Assembly: GCF_002159625.1 (NCBI RefSeq) | Contig: NZ_NFIZ01000001.1 | Span: 248,001 to 312,000, forward strand | Length of the DNA: 64,000 nucleotides | Source: Olsenella sp. An285 | GTDB lineage: Bacteria > Actinomycetota > Coriobacteriia > Coriobacteriales > Atopobiaceae | Direction of reading: 5' to 3' | Shown: in pieces, positions 27,914 to 35,166 of the stretch | Layout of the letters: each line of letters starts with the position of its first letter | How positions within the stretch are numbered: position 1 is the stretch's first letter | Notes under the pieces: model-generated | What the model saw: only the letters and a program-made list of their open reading frames with translations | Told to the model about the DNA's origin: nothing | Database searches by the model: none | Translations under genes and position numbers: made by a program

Positions 27914-28360
27914 GTGGAGAAGGACGTCGTTGAGGTTCGGGAGCTCACTGCGGACGTGAGTCTGACCCGGTTCAACGAGATTCTCGCCCTATACGGGGCG
28001 GTCGGCTGGACAAACTACATCGCTCGCCCCGATACGCTGCGCGCGGGGTACGAAGGCTCCCTCGCCGCCTGGGGCGCATTTGCGGGCGATAAGCTCGTTG
28101 GGGTCGTGCGCGTCGTGGGTGACGGGGTGACGATCGTCTTCGTGCAGGACCTGATCGTCGCGCCGTCGCATCAGCGCAGAGGCATTGGGGCCCAGCTCAT
28201 GCAGGCCGTCATGAACCGTTTCTCGGACGTCTACCAAATGGAGCTCCTCACGGACGACGGGTCGGGTGCCTGCGCGCTCTATGAGAGGCTCGGCTTTGTT
28301 CGCAGCGACGCGATGGGATGCGTCAGCTATGTCAGGGTTGCAGTAGGGTCAGGTGCGTGA
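27914..28360 (+). CDS. GNAT-family N-acetyltransferase
   Basis: 148 residues from GTG 27914 with AAGGAGGGAC upstream. The acetyl-CoA-binding signature is FVQDLIVAPSHQRRGIGAQLMQAVMNRF (about 75-102), with the Q-R-R-G-I-G loop typical of motif A. It is followed by LYERLGFVRSD, the usual motif B end. The substrate of this small cytoplasmic enzyme cannot be told. The second to fourth codons are a GAGAAGGAC word. The gene stands alone between a family 2 element and a stretch with a promoter-like sequence. Confidence 0.85.
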   Translation: MEKDVVEVRELTADVSLTRFNEILALYGAVGWTNYIARPDTLRAGYEGSLAAWGAFAGDKLVGVVRVVGDGVTIVFVQDLIVAPSHQRRGIGAQLMQAVMNRFSDVYQMELLTDDGSGACALYERLGFVRSDAMGCVSYVRVAVGSGA

Positions 28361-28376
28361 AGGATCCGTTCTCTGA

Positions 28377-28490
28377 TTGAGGCACGTTGCGGCAGGGTAC
28401 AATGAGCTCGACGGCGGCCTACGCGTGGAGGCCTAGGCAGCGTCGTCTTTGGGTTCGTGGCCGCCAGCGCAAGCGCTTGCGGCCCCTCGC
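28377..28490 (+). promoter_or_regulatory. Promoter-like site followed by folded non-coding sequence
   Basis: TTGAGG (28377) and TACAAT (28398-28403) are 15 nt apart. Downstream lie GGCCT/AGGCC and a GGCCGC...GCGGCC stem over GCGCAAGCGC. There is no open frame with a binding site, and the convergent gene ends at 28508. It could be a short RNA or simply the shared terminator region of two convergent genes. Confidence 0.3.
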
Positions 28491-28507
28491 CGTCTTACGT
28501 TGTTGAC

Positions 28508-28990
28508 TTACAGCCTCCGGCGCCAGCGCGCACCGCTCTCGGTGCGCTCGTAGGGCTCAAAGCCGGCGGCCGAGAAGCATCGCTGGGACGCGACGTTCCA
28601 GTCGTAGATCTCGCCAACGAGGACCTCGCGCCAGCCGAGGCTGCGCGCACGCTCGCAGAGCGCCTCGATCACGCGCCGCCCGGCGTGGCGCGACCGCAGG
28701 TCCTTCTCGCCGATGACGATGGGGAGGTCGCCCGGGCAGAGCGTGACGTCGCCGACCGCGCGCCAGCCGGAGTCCGCGCCTTCGTCGCGCACCTCGATGA
28801 ACCAGAGCTCGCCGCGCTCCGAGAGCCAGTCGTACATCCGCGCGAGTCGCTCCGGCGTGTAGGGCTCGCGCTTCCCGTCGACCATCCAGAGCGTCTCGGG
28901 GTCTTGGTACCACGAGAGCGCCTCGGCGGGCGGCGCGTGCAGTCGAACGAGCCGCAGGTCGGTGGCTATATCAAGAATGCTTGGCGACAT
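28508..28990 (-). CDS. GNAT-family N-acetyltransferase
   Basis: 160 residues from ATG 28990, with GGAGAGGACC upstream. The acetyltransferase fold shows RLVRLHAPPAEALSWYQDPETLWMVDG at the N-terminus, WFIEVRDEG, then the CoA-loop region DLRSRHAGRRVIEALCERARSLGW. It ends in IYDWNVASQRCFSAAGFEPY. This is closest to RimJ/RimL-like enzymes, which acetylate protein N-termini or small amines, but the substrate is open. Its start overlaps the preceding 62-residue gene by 20 nt, so the two are coupled. It converges on the acetyltransferase at 27914. Confidence 0.84.
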   Translation of the reverse strand: MSPSILDIATDLRLVRLHAPPAEALSWYQDPETLWMVDGKREPYTPERLARMYDWLSERGELWFIEVRDEGADSGWRAVGDVTLCPGDLPIVIGEKDLRSRHAGRRVIEALCERARSLGWREVLVGEIYDWNVASQRCFSAAGFEPYERTESGARWRRRL

Positions 28991-29159
28991 CGGTCCTCTC
29001 CTGCATCCGCCTCTCAAGCCGTCGAATCTCCTCGGTTGCCTCCTCGACCTTTTCCTCGATGTCCGGGACGTCGCAGGGAGGGTCGGGGACTCCCGTGAAC
29101 CAGAGCGACGTCCCGCCGAACTCGTTGAACCTGAGGTATGGCCTGCGCGGGATGTCCAT
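28971..29159 (-). CDS. Small protein with C-terminal coiled coil, unknown function
   Basis: 62 residues from ATG 29159, with the strong site CGAAGGAGGGG. The N-terminal half is MDIPRRPYLRFNEFGGTSLWF; from PDIEEKVEEATEEIRRLERRMQERTDV onward it is a charged amphipathic helix likely to form a coiled coil. It overlaps the following acetyltransferase start by 20 nt on the same strand. The codon usage, binding site and coupling make it a real gene; I know no family for it. Confidence 0.68.
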   Translation of the reverse strand: MDIPRRPYLRFNEFGGTSLWFTGVPDPPCDVPDIEEKVEEATEEIRRLERRMQERTDVAKHS

Positions 29160-29235
29160 GACGCCCCTCCTTCGTAGCCCCTGCCGTAGCGCATGCCCCC
29201 CGCGTTGGGGTGAACGCTTTCGATAATGGTCTCTC

Positions 29236-29327
29236 GTTGCTACATGAAATACCATGTAGCAACTGCGGTCAAACGACCAAAAGGCCCCTCGAGGAGTCGG
29301 TTGCTACATGATTTTGAATGTAGCAAC
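29236..29327. repeat. Double hairpin with identical GTTGCTACAT stems
   Basis: GTTGCTACAT/ATGTAGCAAC occurs twice (29236-29263 and 29300-29327), each closing an 8-nt loop. A small GGTC/GACC stem lies between them. The outer arms can also pair with each other, giving an alternative long hairpin. It fills much of the roughly 330-bp gap before the truncated permease. Confidence 0.82.
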
Positions 29328-29357
29328 GGCAGCGCGGACGAGAAGGACGTGCCGCCG

Positions 29358-29492
29358 TTACCCGAGCGTGTTCGCGATGATGTTGGCGGCGCCCTCGAGG
29401 TAGGCGTCGCGCGCCGCCTCGTCGTAGCAGAGGCGGTCGTAGCACTGTGCCTCGCCGAAGGTCATCTCGTCGTCGCTCTCCTCCCAGCTGCA
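29358..29492 (-). pseudogene. Minus-strand gene fragment ending at a recombination junction
   Basis: The minus-strand frame ends with CSWEESDDEMTFGEAQCYDR and then LCYDEAARDAYLEGAANIIANTLG before a TAA/TAG-type stop at 29358. The composition is that of a real acidic, cysteine-containing protein, and it stops being protein-like at about 29492. There the opposite strand becomes FtsX-like. A 35-residue product from ATG 29465 with GGAGGAG upstream is possible, but a 3' gene remnant is more likely. Family not recognised. Confidence 0.4.
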
Positions 29493-29495
29493 GGC

Positions 29496-30938
29496 GTGTC
29501 CGTGGCAGCGGTGTTTGTCGGCGCGCTTGCACCCGCGCTCCGTGCAAGCCGCCTGCCCGCCGTCGAGGCCATGCGCGGGGTAGAAGCCAGCCTGGGCTCG
29601 TCGGTGGGGAGAGGGTCCGGCGCTCGGACAGCTTCGGCGCACAGAGCGCGCCTGCAGAACTCGCGGCGGACCCTCTCCCCACCGACGAGCCGCGAGGTTC
29701 CCGTCCTTCTCGCCCGGCGCTTCCGTCGTTCGGGCAGGTCGCGCGGAAGGGCGACGGTGGCTGCGCTCGCGCTTTCCGTGGCGCTTCTGGTGGGCGGCGG
29801 CGTCATGGCGACCTATCAGGGAGAGACCATTTTCGCGGGGACGCCTGCGGACGTGAGCGTGAAGGTGAGTCGCGAGGGAGCTGCGGCTGCGCTGGGTGCC
29901 AAGAGCGAGCTTGCCTATCTGCCTGCGCTGCTTGAGCGGCTGCGGGCTCAGGACGGCATCGACGAGGCGGGCTTCGTGTCCAAGACGCAGGTCTCTCTGG
30001 ATCTGGACGACAATGCCGTTGCAGAGTGGGCCGACGGGGAGATCTGGCGTCCTGACGGCAACGTCTTTGGCACGGTCCTCTACGTCGACGACGCCACATG
30101 GGCGCGTCTTTGCGAGGAGGTGGGCGCCGCGGCGAATCCGGGAGGTTGCATCGTCGTGAACGAGGTGACCGACGCGGACCGCGCGGGGGAGCGGCCGTTT
30201 TCCGAGGCGCTTCTCGGCACGGGGCTCTCCGTCGTCGGGGCGGGCGTGTCGTGGGAGGTCGTGGGGCTTCTCGACGGTGTGCCGGGGTGGTTCTGGCTCA
30301 CGCGCGGCGAGCTTGAGAGCGTTCTTCCCACGGTGCTCGCATCGGCGTCCACCGTCGCGAACGTTGACCGGGATCTCGTTGGGTACGGCCTCGTCACGCT
30401 CTACGCCACGGCGGAGGACTCGGTGCGCGCCGCTGAGGACGTCGAGCGTCTGCTCGAGGAGGATCCCGCGCTCGCCGCCTTGGACGGGGCCGTGGACGAG
30501 CGGGCCGAGACGCATCGGGCTCAGGTGTTCTATACGGCGCTGGAGGTTCTGCTCTCGGGAGTCGGCATCGTCGCCGCCGCGGTCGGCCTGGCGAGCGTCT
30601 TCAACGCCTCGGCCGCGAGCGTGCTGCTGCGCGGGCATGACTTTGCCGTGCTGCGCTCCGTGGGGATGGGGGAGCGGGCGCTGCGGCGGATGCTCGCGTA
30701 CGAGCGCGTGCGGACGGCGGCATGGGGCCTTGCGCTCGGTCTTGCCGTGGCGCTCGCGTTTGACGTCTGGCTCTACGTGCGGGGTGGCATTAGCGTGCGA
30801 AGCCTGGGTCTCGTCGTTCCCTGGGCGCACGTGGCGGGGGCGGTGGTGCTGGTTGCGCTCGTCCTTCTCGCCAGCTGCGCGTACGCGATGCACCGGCTGC
30901 GGGACGTTCCGCTGCTCGACGCGCTCCGCGCTGACTGA
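29496..30938 (+). pseudogene. 5'-truncated FtsX-type ABC transporter permease with an inserted hairpin
   Basis: The visible part begins in the second-to-last segment of the first half (VSVAAVFVGALAPALRASRLPAVEAMRG), so the first FtsX unit with its membrane segments is missing. The second half is intact: membrane segment AALALSVALLVGGGV, a large outer domain, then three C-terminal segments with VLRSVGMGERALRRMLAYER and VPLLDALRAD. Between MRGVEAS and the second half, where relatives have a short linker, the frame crosses a 95-nt perfect hairpin (29596-29690), which adds about 30 odd residues. Full-length MacB/FtsX-like duplicated permeases are about 650-850 residues. No ATPase partner is adjacent. 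Most likely a decaying remnant, though a GTG at 29496 keeps it open. Confidence 0.75.
29596..29690. repeat. Family 4 hairpin inside the FtsX pseudogene
   Basis: 24-bp perfect arms (29596-29619 with 29667-29690) and a 47-nt loop. The loop shares ACAGCTTCG, GCGCGC and TGCAGAACT in the same order with the loop of the hairpin at 54843-54962, while the arms are unrelated. The frame stays open through it. Confidence 0.88.
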
Positions 30939-30975
30939 TTTCCGTCACGAGCCTCTTGCCAACTTTGCGGCACCG

Positions 30976-31051
30976 TTCAATCGCCATGTTTCTCCGGACA
31001 AAATCGCCTCCTCAGACGACCAGTTTTGTCCGCAGAAACATGGCGATTGAA
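30976..31051. repeat. Family 2 palindromic element, copy 3
   Basis: The longest copy: TTCAATCGCCATGTTTCT and CCGGACAAAA pair with TTTTGTCCG and CAGAAACATGGCGATTGAA, with a single bulge. The outer bases differ from copies 1 and 2 but remain complementary. It lies between the ends of two convergent genes. Confidence 0.9.
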
Positions 31052-31069
31052 TTACTGCCCGAACTGAGG

Positions 31070-32272
31070 TCAGCGATTGCGTTGGTCCGTCGCCGCAGGG
31101 TCCGTATATGCCAGTAGCCGCTCTAAAGTTGCGACGATCTCGCGGTAGCGCGGGTCATCGCTCGCGAGCTCGCGCCACTCGGGGGACGTGACCTCCTCGA
31201 CGAGTGCTCGGCGCATGAGCTCGGCTACCTCGTCCACCTGATGGGCCTTGTGCTCGGCCCAGGCCTCGCCGGCGCGGGAGGGGTCGAGGCGGTCGGCCAT
31301 GCGGTCCCAGAGCGGGGAGCTGGACGGATCCGGATTCGCCGGGGTCGCCGCCAGGGCTTCGACCGCATGCGCAAGCGCCTCGAGCGCCGCGTCCTTCTCG
31401 CCCGCGCGACGCAGGGTCTCGGCGACCTCGAGGGACATCGTTGCCGAGAAGAACGGGTTCACCGCGCCCATGTCGAGCGCCTCGAAGACCGCCTCGGCGG
31501 CGCCACCTGCCGCGAGTGCGAACGTGGCGTCGTCACGCATGCCCATCTCCTGCATGAGCGACGAGAGCACGAAGCTCGCCGCGCGCAGTCGCTCCGCCTG
31601 CAGGAGCTCGAGGGCCTCGTCGTCGCGGCCGAGCTTGCGGTAGGTCGAGGCCAAAAGCATCGTAGGAGCGCTCGCGTCCTGTCGGCGCACGAGCGGCTCC
31701 AGCAGCGCCGCGGCCTCCTCTAGGCGTCCTGCCTGGAAGAGTGTCGTTGCCTTCTGCTGCTGCGCGAGGTAGAGGGTCGACGGGTCCGTCGCCACCTCGA
31801 GCACGCGGCCGAGAAGGGCGAGTGCGTCGTCGACAAGCGCGTCGGCATCGGGCGCGCAGCCCCTCTCGCCCGCCGGCGCGAACGGCGTTGCCATGCCGCC
31901 CGCCCACGCCGTGAGGAGCGACGCCAGCATGAGCAGCAGGTTCGCGTCCGAGTAGTGCTCCGCGGCAAGTGCGCGCAGCGTCTCGTGCGCCTTGGCGAGG
32001 TCCTTCTCGCCCAGAGCGTAGACCTCGGCGTAGAGCGCGGCGGACTCCTCCTGGGTGAGCTCGTCGCGCCAGTCGAAGAGCTCGTCCAGGGAGAGCGAGA
32101 AGAACGCGGCGATGCGCGGCAGCAGGCTCACGTCCGGGAGGCTCTGCCCGAGCTCCCACTTGCTCACGGCGGCTTTCGATACGCCCAGGTGGGCGGCGAA
32201 GGTCTCCTGCGTGACGCCAGCACGACGCCGTTCTCGCGCGATCGTGCGGCCGATGTTGATGGATGCGTCCAT
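31070..32272 (-). CDS. XRE-family regulator with a TPR-like C-terminal domain
   Basis: 400 residues from ATG 32272 with GAGGGGGC upstream. The N-terminal helix-turn-helix (about 5-60, IARERRRAGVTQETFAAHLGVSKAAVSKWELGQ) is followed by repeated helix pairs such as LAKAHETLRALAAEHYSDANLLLMLASLL and TLFQAGRLEEAAALLEPLV. They look like tetratricopeptide repeats. This architecture occurs in peptide-responsive RRNPP regulators and in metabolic XRE regulators; no peptide gene is visible next to it. It faces the ECF sigma operon divergently across a 355-bp gap. Confidence 0.84.
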   Translation of the reverse strand: MDASINIGRTIARERRRAGVTQETFAAHLGVSKAAVSKWELGQSLPDVSLLPRIAAFFSLSLDELFDWRDELTQEESAALYAEVYALGEKDLAKAHETLRALAAEHYSDANLLLMLASLLTAWAGGMATPFAPAGERGCAPDADALVDDALALLGRVLEVATDPSTLYLAQQQKATTLFQAGRLEEAAALLEPLVRRQDASAPTMLLASTYRKLGRDDEALELLQAERLRAASFVLSSLMQEMGMRDDATFALAAGGAAEAVFEALDMGAVNPFFSATMSLEVAETLRRAGEKDAALEALAHAVEALAATPANPDPSSSPLWDRMADRLDPSRAGEAWAEHKAHQVDEVAELMRRALVEEVTSPEWRELASDDPRYREIVATLERLLAYTDPAATDQRNR

Positions 32273-32345
32273 GATGCCCCCTCGACGTGAGACCATCTAT
32301 CGACTCAAGAATACGGTCGAGCAAGAGTGGAATCAAAGGAGCGCT

Positions 32346-32373
32346 GGTTGACATCTCGCGCCAAATGTCAACC
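32346..32373. repeat. Small inverted repeat in the gap between XRE-TPR and sigma genes
   Basis: GGTTGACAT (32346-32354) and ATGTCAACC (32365-32373) with a 10-nt spacer. It could be an operator in this 355-bp divergent region. The rest of the gap holds a GCCTGTCCCTC word (REP-like core, 32395-32405) and no convincing open frame. Confidence 0.5.
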
Positions 32374-32627
32374 TGGGCGCTACCACATCAAGATGCCTGT
32401 CCCTCTATGCGGAGGTGCCCGAGCTGCTACCGTCCGTTGACGGCGAGGTTACCGAGAGACACATACACTTCTTAGGCCAATGGTTTGCCGATAACTGAGG
32501 TGGAGCCGAAAGGCTCATCTCTGAGCCAATTCAGGCTGTCACGTTTTGTGCGCGGACGTGTGTAGTAGGTGACGGGATGGCGGCCGCATCCCAGAGACGA
32601 GAGACGGACCTGAGAGAAGGCTGGCCG

Positions 32628-33152
32628 ATGCAGATCCCCCGCAATGCACCCGACCGCGACCCCGAGCGGCTCGTGCGCGCCTATGCCGACCTCGTCCTGC
32701 GCGTGTGCTACACCTACCTGCGCTCGACGTCCGACGCCGAGGACGTCTGCCAGGACACGCTCGTGAAGCTCATCTGCCGCGACGAGCCGTTCCGCGACCC
32801 CGGCCACGAGCGCGCCTGGGTCATACGCGTGGCGGCGAACGCCTGCAGGAACCTGCTGCGCGACCGCGGCGCGCACCCGGCAGTGGGGCTCGACGACGTG
32901 CCGGAGCCGGCGGCGCAGGCGCCCGGCGAGGACGCGCTCCGGAGGCGCGACGACCGCGTGCTCGGCGCCGTGATGGCGCTCCCGCTGCCGCAGCGCGAGG
33001 CGGTCTACCTGCACTACTACGAGGGCTACCCCACGCGCGAGGTCGCTCGGATCGTCGGCGCCACCGACGACGCCGTGCGCCAGCGCCTGAGCCGCGCCCG
33101 CGCGAGCCTCAGAGACCACCTGAAGGGAGACTACGATGACTTCCCCGCTTGA
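32628..33152 (+). CDS. ECF-type RNA polymerase sigma factor
   Basis: 174 residues from ATG 32628 (GAGAGAAGG upstream; the longer frame from 32577 is less likely). Region 2 spans about 14-80: LVRAYADLVLRVCYTYLRSTSDAEDVCQDTLVKL and HERAWVIRVAANACRNLLRD. Region 4 spans about 115-165: LPLPQREAVYLHYYEGYPTREVARIVGATDDAVRQRLSRARASL. It would redirect RNA polymerase to a small stress or envelope regulon. The next gene overlaps it by 17 nt and encodes a membrane-anchored DUF4179-type protein, so the two are a sigma/anti-sigma pair. Confidence 0.92.
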   Translation: MQIPRNAPDRDPERLVRAYADLVLRVCYTYLRSTSDAEDVCQDTLVKLICRDEPFRDPGHERAWVIRVAANACRNLLRDRGAHPAVGLDDVPEPAAQAPGEDALRRRDDRVLGAVMALPLPQREAVYLHYYEGYPTREVARIVGATDDAVRQRLSRARASLRDHLKGDYDDFPA

Positions 33153-34260
33153 TTCCTACACCGTCTCGATGGATGGCCTGCACTTCTCCGACGAGGCCAA
33201 GGCCCGCATGGCTGCGCGTCTGCAGGAGGTTGCCACCGCAAGAGACGCCGAGAAGAACGCGCAGCCTGCGGCCCCTGCCGAGGTCCTGACCACGCCCGCG
33301 CGCCGCCCGCGCCGCTGGGCGCGTGTCGCCGCCGGGCTTGTCCTGGCGCTCACGCTGGGCGGGGGCGGCACCGTCGCCGTGGCGGCGGGCGTGCTTCCCA
33401 ACCCGGCCGACGTGCTCTTCGACGTCTTCGGCGGCGCGCCGGCCCAGACCGAGCTCCTGAACGAGGTGGGCCGGCCGATCGGCGCGAGCGCGACCTCGAA
33501 CGGCGTCACCGTGACGGCCGAGGCCGTGGTGGGCGACCGGTCGAACTTCACCGTCGTGTACGACGTCGAGTTCGGCGACCCCTCCGCGCTCGAGGGGATC
33601 GAGCCCGGCGAGGACGGCACGCTGCCGCTCGTGGCCGAGGCCACCCGCTACGTCGACGGCGTCAACGGCGGGGGCGGAGGGTCCTGGTTCTTCGACGCCG
33701 ACCCGGGCGACGGAACCATCCAGTACGCCGAGACCATGGGCTTCACCACCTGGAACGGCGCCGGCATCATCGGGCGCACCATGCGCTTCTGGATGAGCGA
33801 AATCAGGGCCTACGATGCCGAGGGTGGGTACACGACCCTGGTGACCGGCAACTGGAGCCTCAAGTTCGAGATGAACTACGTCGACACGACCGTCGACCTC
33901 CCTGCCGGCCAGGAGACGACGTGGCAGGGCGCGGACGTCACGGTCGACGCCGTGGCGGTGTCCTCCGTCGGCGTCACGGTCGACTACACGATCGACCGGC
34001 AGATCGGCGACCTCGGCTCCTCGGGCAAAATGAGCGACGAGGCCAAGGCGAAGACGGAAGCGGTCACCGGCCTGCCCGTCACCGTGACCTTCGCGGACGG
34101 CACCACGTTCGACGCCACCAACGCCAACACGCACGCGGAGGAGCAGGACGACGGCACGAGCGCCGCCACCAAGACGGTGACCTACGACCGCATCGTGGCC
34201 GCGGGCGACATCGTGAGCGTGACGGTCGGCGACGTGGAGATTCCCGTGAGCGCCGCGTAG
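33136..34260 (+). CDS. DUF4179-type membrane anti-sigma factor
   Basis: 374 residues. The N-terminal ~60 residues are cytoplasmic and include FSDEAKARMAARLQEVA, the probable sigma-binding helix. One membrane segment follows at about 62-83. An extracytoplasmic beta-rich domain then carries TSNGVTVTAEAVVGDRSNFTVVYDVEF, characteristic of DUF4179 sensors. Such proteins hold the cognate ECF sigma inactive at the membrane until a signal arrives. It overlaps the sigma gene by 17 nt and ends at a strong terminator, so the two genes form a closed operon. Confidence 0.85.
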   Translation: MTSPLDSYTVSMDGLHFSDEAKARMAARLQEVATARDAEKNAQPAAPAEVLTTPARRPRRWARVAAGLVLALTLGGGGTVAVAAGVLPNPADVLFDVFGGAPAQTELLNEVGRPIGASATSNGVTVTAEAVVGDRSNFTVVYDVEFGDPSALEGIEPGEDGTLPLVAEATRYVDGVNGGGGGSWFFDADPGDGTIQYAETMGFTTWNGAGIIGRTMRFWMSEIRAYDAEGGYTTLVTGNWSLKFEMNYVDTTVDLPAGQETTWQGADVTVDAVAVSSVGVTVDYTIDRQIGDLGSSGKMSDEAKAKTEAVTGLPVTVTFADGTTFDATNANTHAEEQDDGTSAATKTVTYDRIVAAGDIVSVTVGDVEIPVSAA

Positions 34261-34280
34261 GGCTGACGCAACTATTGACG

Positions 34281-34322
34281 AGAGGGGCGAGCCGCCATCC
34301 GGGAGGCTCGCCCCTCTTGTTT
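34281..34322 (+). terminator. Terminator of the sigma/anti-sigma operon
   Basis: 13-bp perfect arms AGAGGGGCGAGCC (34281-34293) and its complement (34305-34317), followed by TGTTTC. Confidence 0.85.
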
Positions 34323-34403
34323 CAGCGGTGCCTTTCCGCTCGAAGTAACACAACTGCGCAGGTGGCCCCTTTTGTGCCGTGAGGGCATGATGTCCCGGGC
34401 TAG

Positions 34404-34637
34404 CGTTGTTCGAGGAGGTGCCATGGGCACAGCAGGAGCGACCCGCACCGCCCGTGCCTGCGGGAGCACTCGTACGGGGGCTCCGAGGTGTGGTTCACGA
34501 ACTACCCGGAGAGCGAGGGTGGCTTCGACACGCTCGACGAGGACGTCGGCAGGGCCGTGGCCGACCTGAGGAGGCTCGCGGGCGAGGCTTCGCGTGGGGC
34601 GGGCGACGCGGGCGACGAGAGGGGTGTGCAGAGGTGA
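34404..34637 (+). pseudogene. Frame-disrupted small gene coupled to the next gene
   Basis: The frame ending at TGA 34635-34637 reads REHSYGGSEVWFTNYPESEG and then GFDTLDEDVGRAVADLRRLAGEA, clearly protein-like. It has no ATG or GTG near its beginning. The only good start, ATG 34423 with GAGGAGGTG upstream, is in the +1 frame and gives an arginine/threonine-rich nonsense peptide. A one-base shift near 34430-34457 would join them. The TGA overlaps the GTG of the next gene (GTGA), a coupling that supports a genuine gene. Family not recognised. Confidence 0.5.
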
Positions 34638-35125
34638 TCTCCGCCGTCGTGCTCGCGCTGGCGAGCGTCATGTCCCTCCTCGCGGGGGCCAAGATGATCG
34701 TGAGGAGGACCTGCTCCCCGCTCAAGGCCGTCCACCGGCGCAACCTCACGCCGGAGGGGGAGCGGAGGCTCTCCCTCGTGTGCGGGCCGGCGCTCCTGGT
34801 GGTCGGCGCCTCGTTCGCAGCCTCGGCCTGCCTCGCGGCCTTCGCGGGCGACGCGGCCGGCGGTGCCCAGGCGATCATAGGCGTCGCGGGCATAGCGCTC
34901 CCGGCGCTGGCCATCCTCCTCGCCATCAGGCGCTGCAACGGGTCGGTCGCCTTTGACGATGCGGGCCACGGCACGTCATTCATCGCGCTTGAACGACCAC
35001 TTTTGCGCCGTCGAGCCCCGGGATTTGTCCGTTTGGGCGCGATGAATGACGGGCCGAGCGTGCGCCGTCGTCCGCCTGCTACCATGGGCTCGTACTGCAC
35101 CCGGCGAGAGGTCGACATGCTCTAG
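34634..35125 (+). CDS. Small membrane protein, 3' end replaced by a palindrome
   Basis: About 163 residues from GTG 34634, overlapping the upstream stop. Membrane segments at about 3-18 (SAVVLALASVMSLLAG), 50-75 and 80-97. The sequence makes sense to about residue 113 (GTSFIALERP); beyond that it is translated from the palindrome at 34974-35051 and reads RRRAPGFVRLGAMNDG with no structure. The native stop has probably been lost. Function unknown. Confidence 0.5.
   Translation: MISAVVLALASVMSLLAGAKMIVRRTCSPLKAVHRRNLTPEGERRLSLVCGPALLVVGASFAASACLAAFAGDAAGGAQAIIGVAGIALPALAILLAIRRCNGSVAFDDAGHGTSFIALERPLLRRRAPGFVRLGAMNDGPSVRRRPPATMGSYCTRREVDML
34974..35051. repeat. Palindrome with 15-bp perfect arms in a coding 3' end
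   Basis: CGTCATTCATCGCGC (34974-34988) pairs with 35037-35051 across a 48-nt loop. The loop contains CGACCACTTTTG and TTTGTCCG, reminiscent of the family 2 right arm (CGACCAGTTTTGTCCG). Confidence 0.85.
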
Positions 35126-35166
35126 GTCCTTCTCGACATATCAGTTACACCTGATGGGAGAAGACC

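Noticed and set aside
28377-28490. SRP (4.5S) RNA
   Set aside because: The conserved GGAAGGAAGCAGC-type apical motif is missing.
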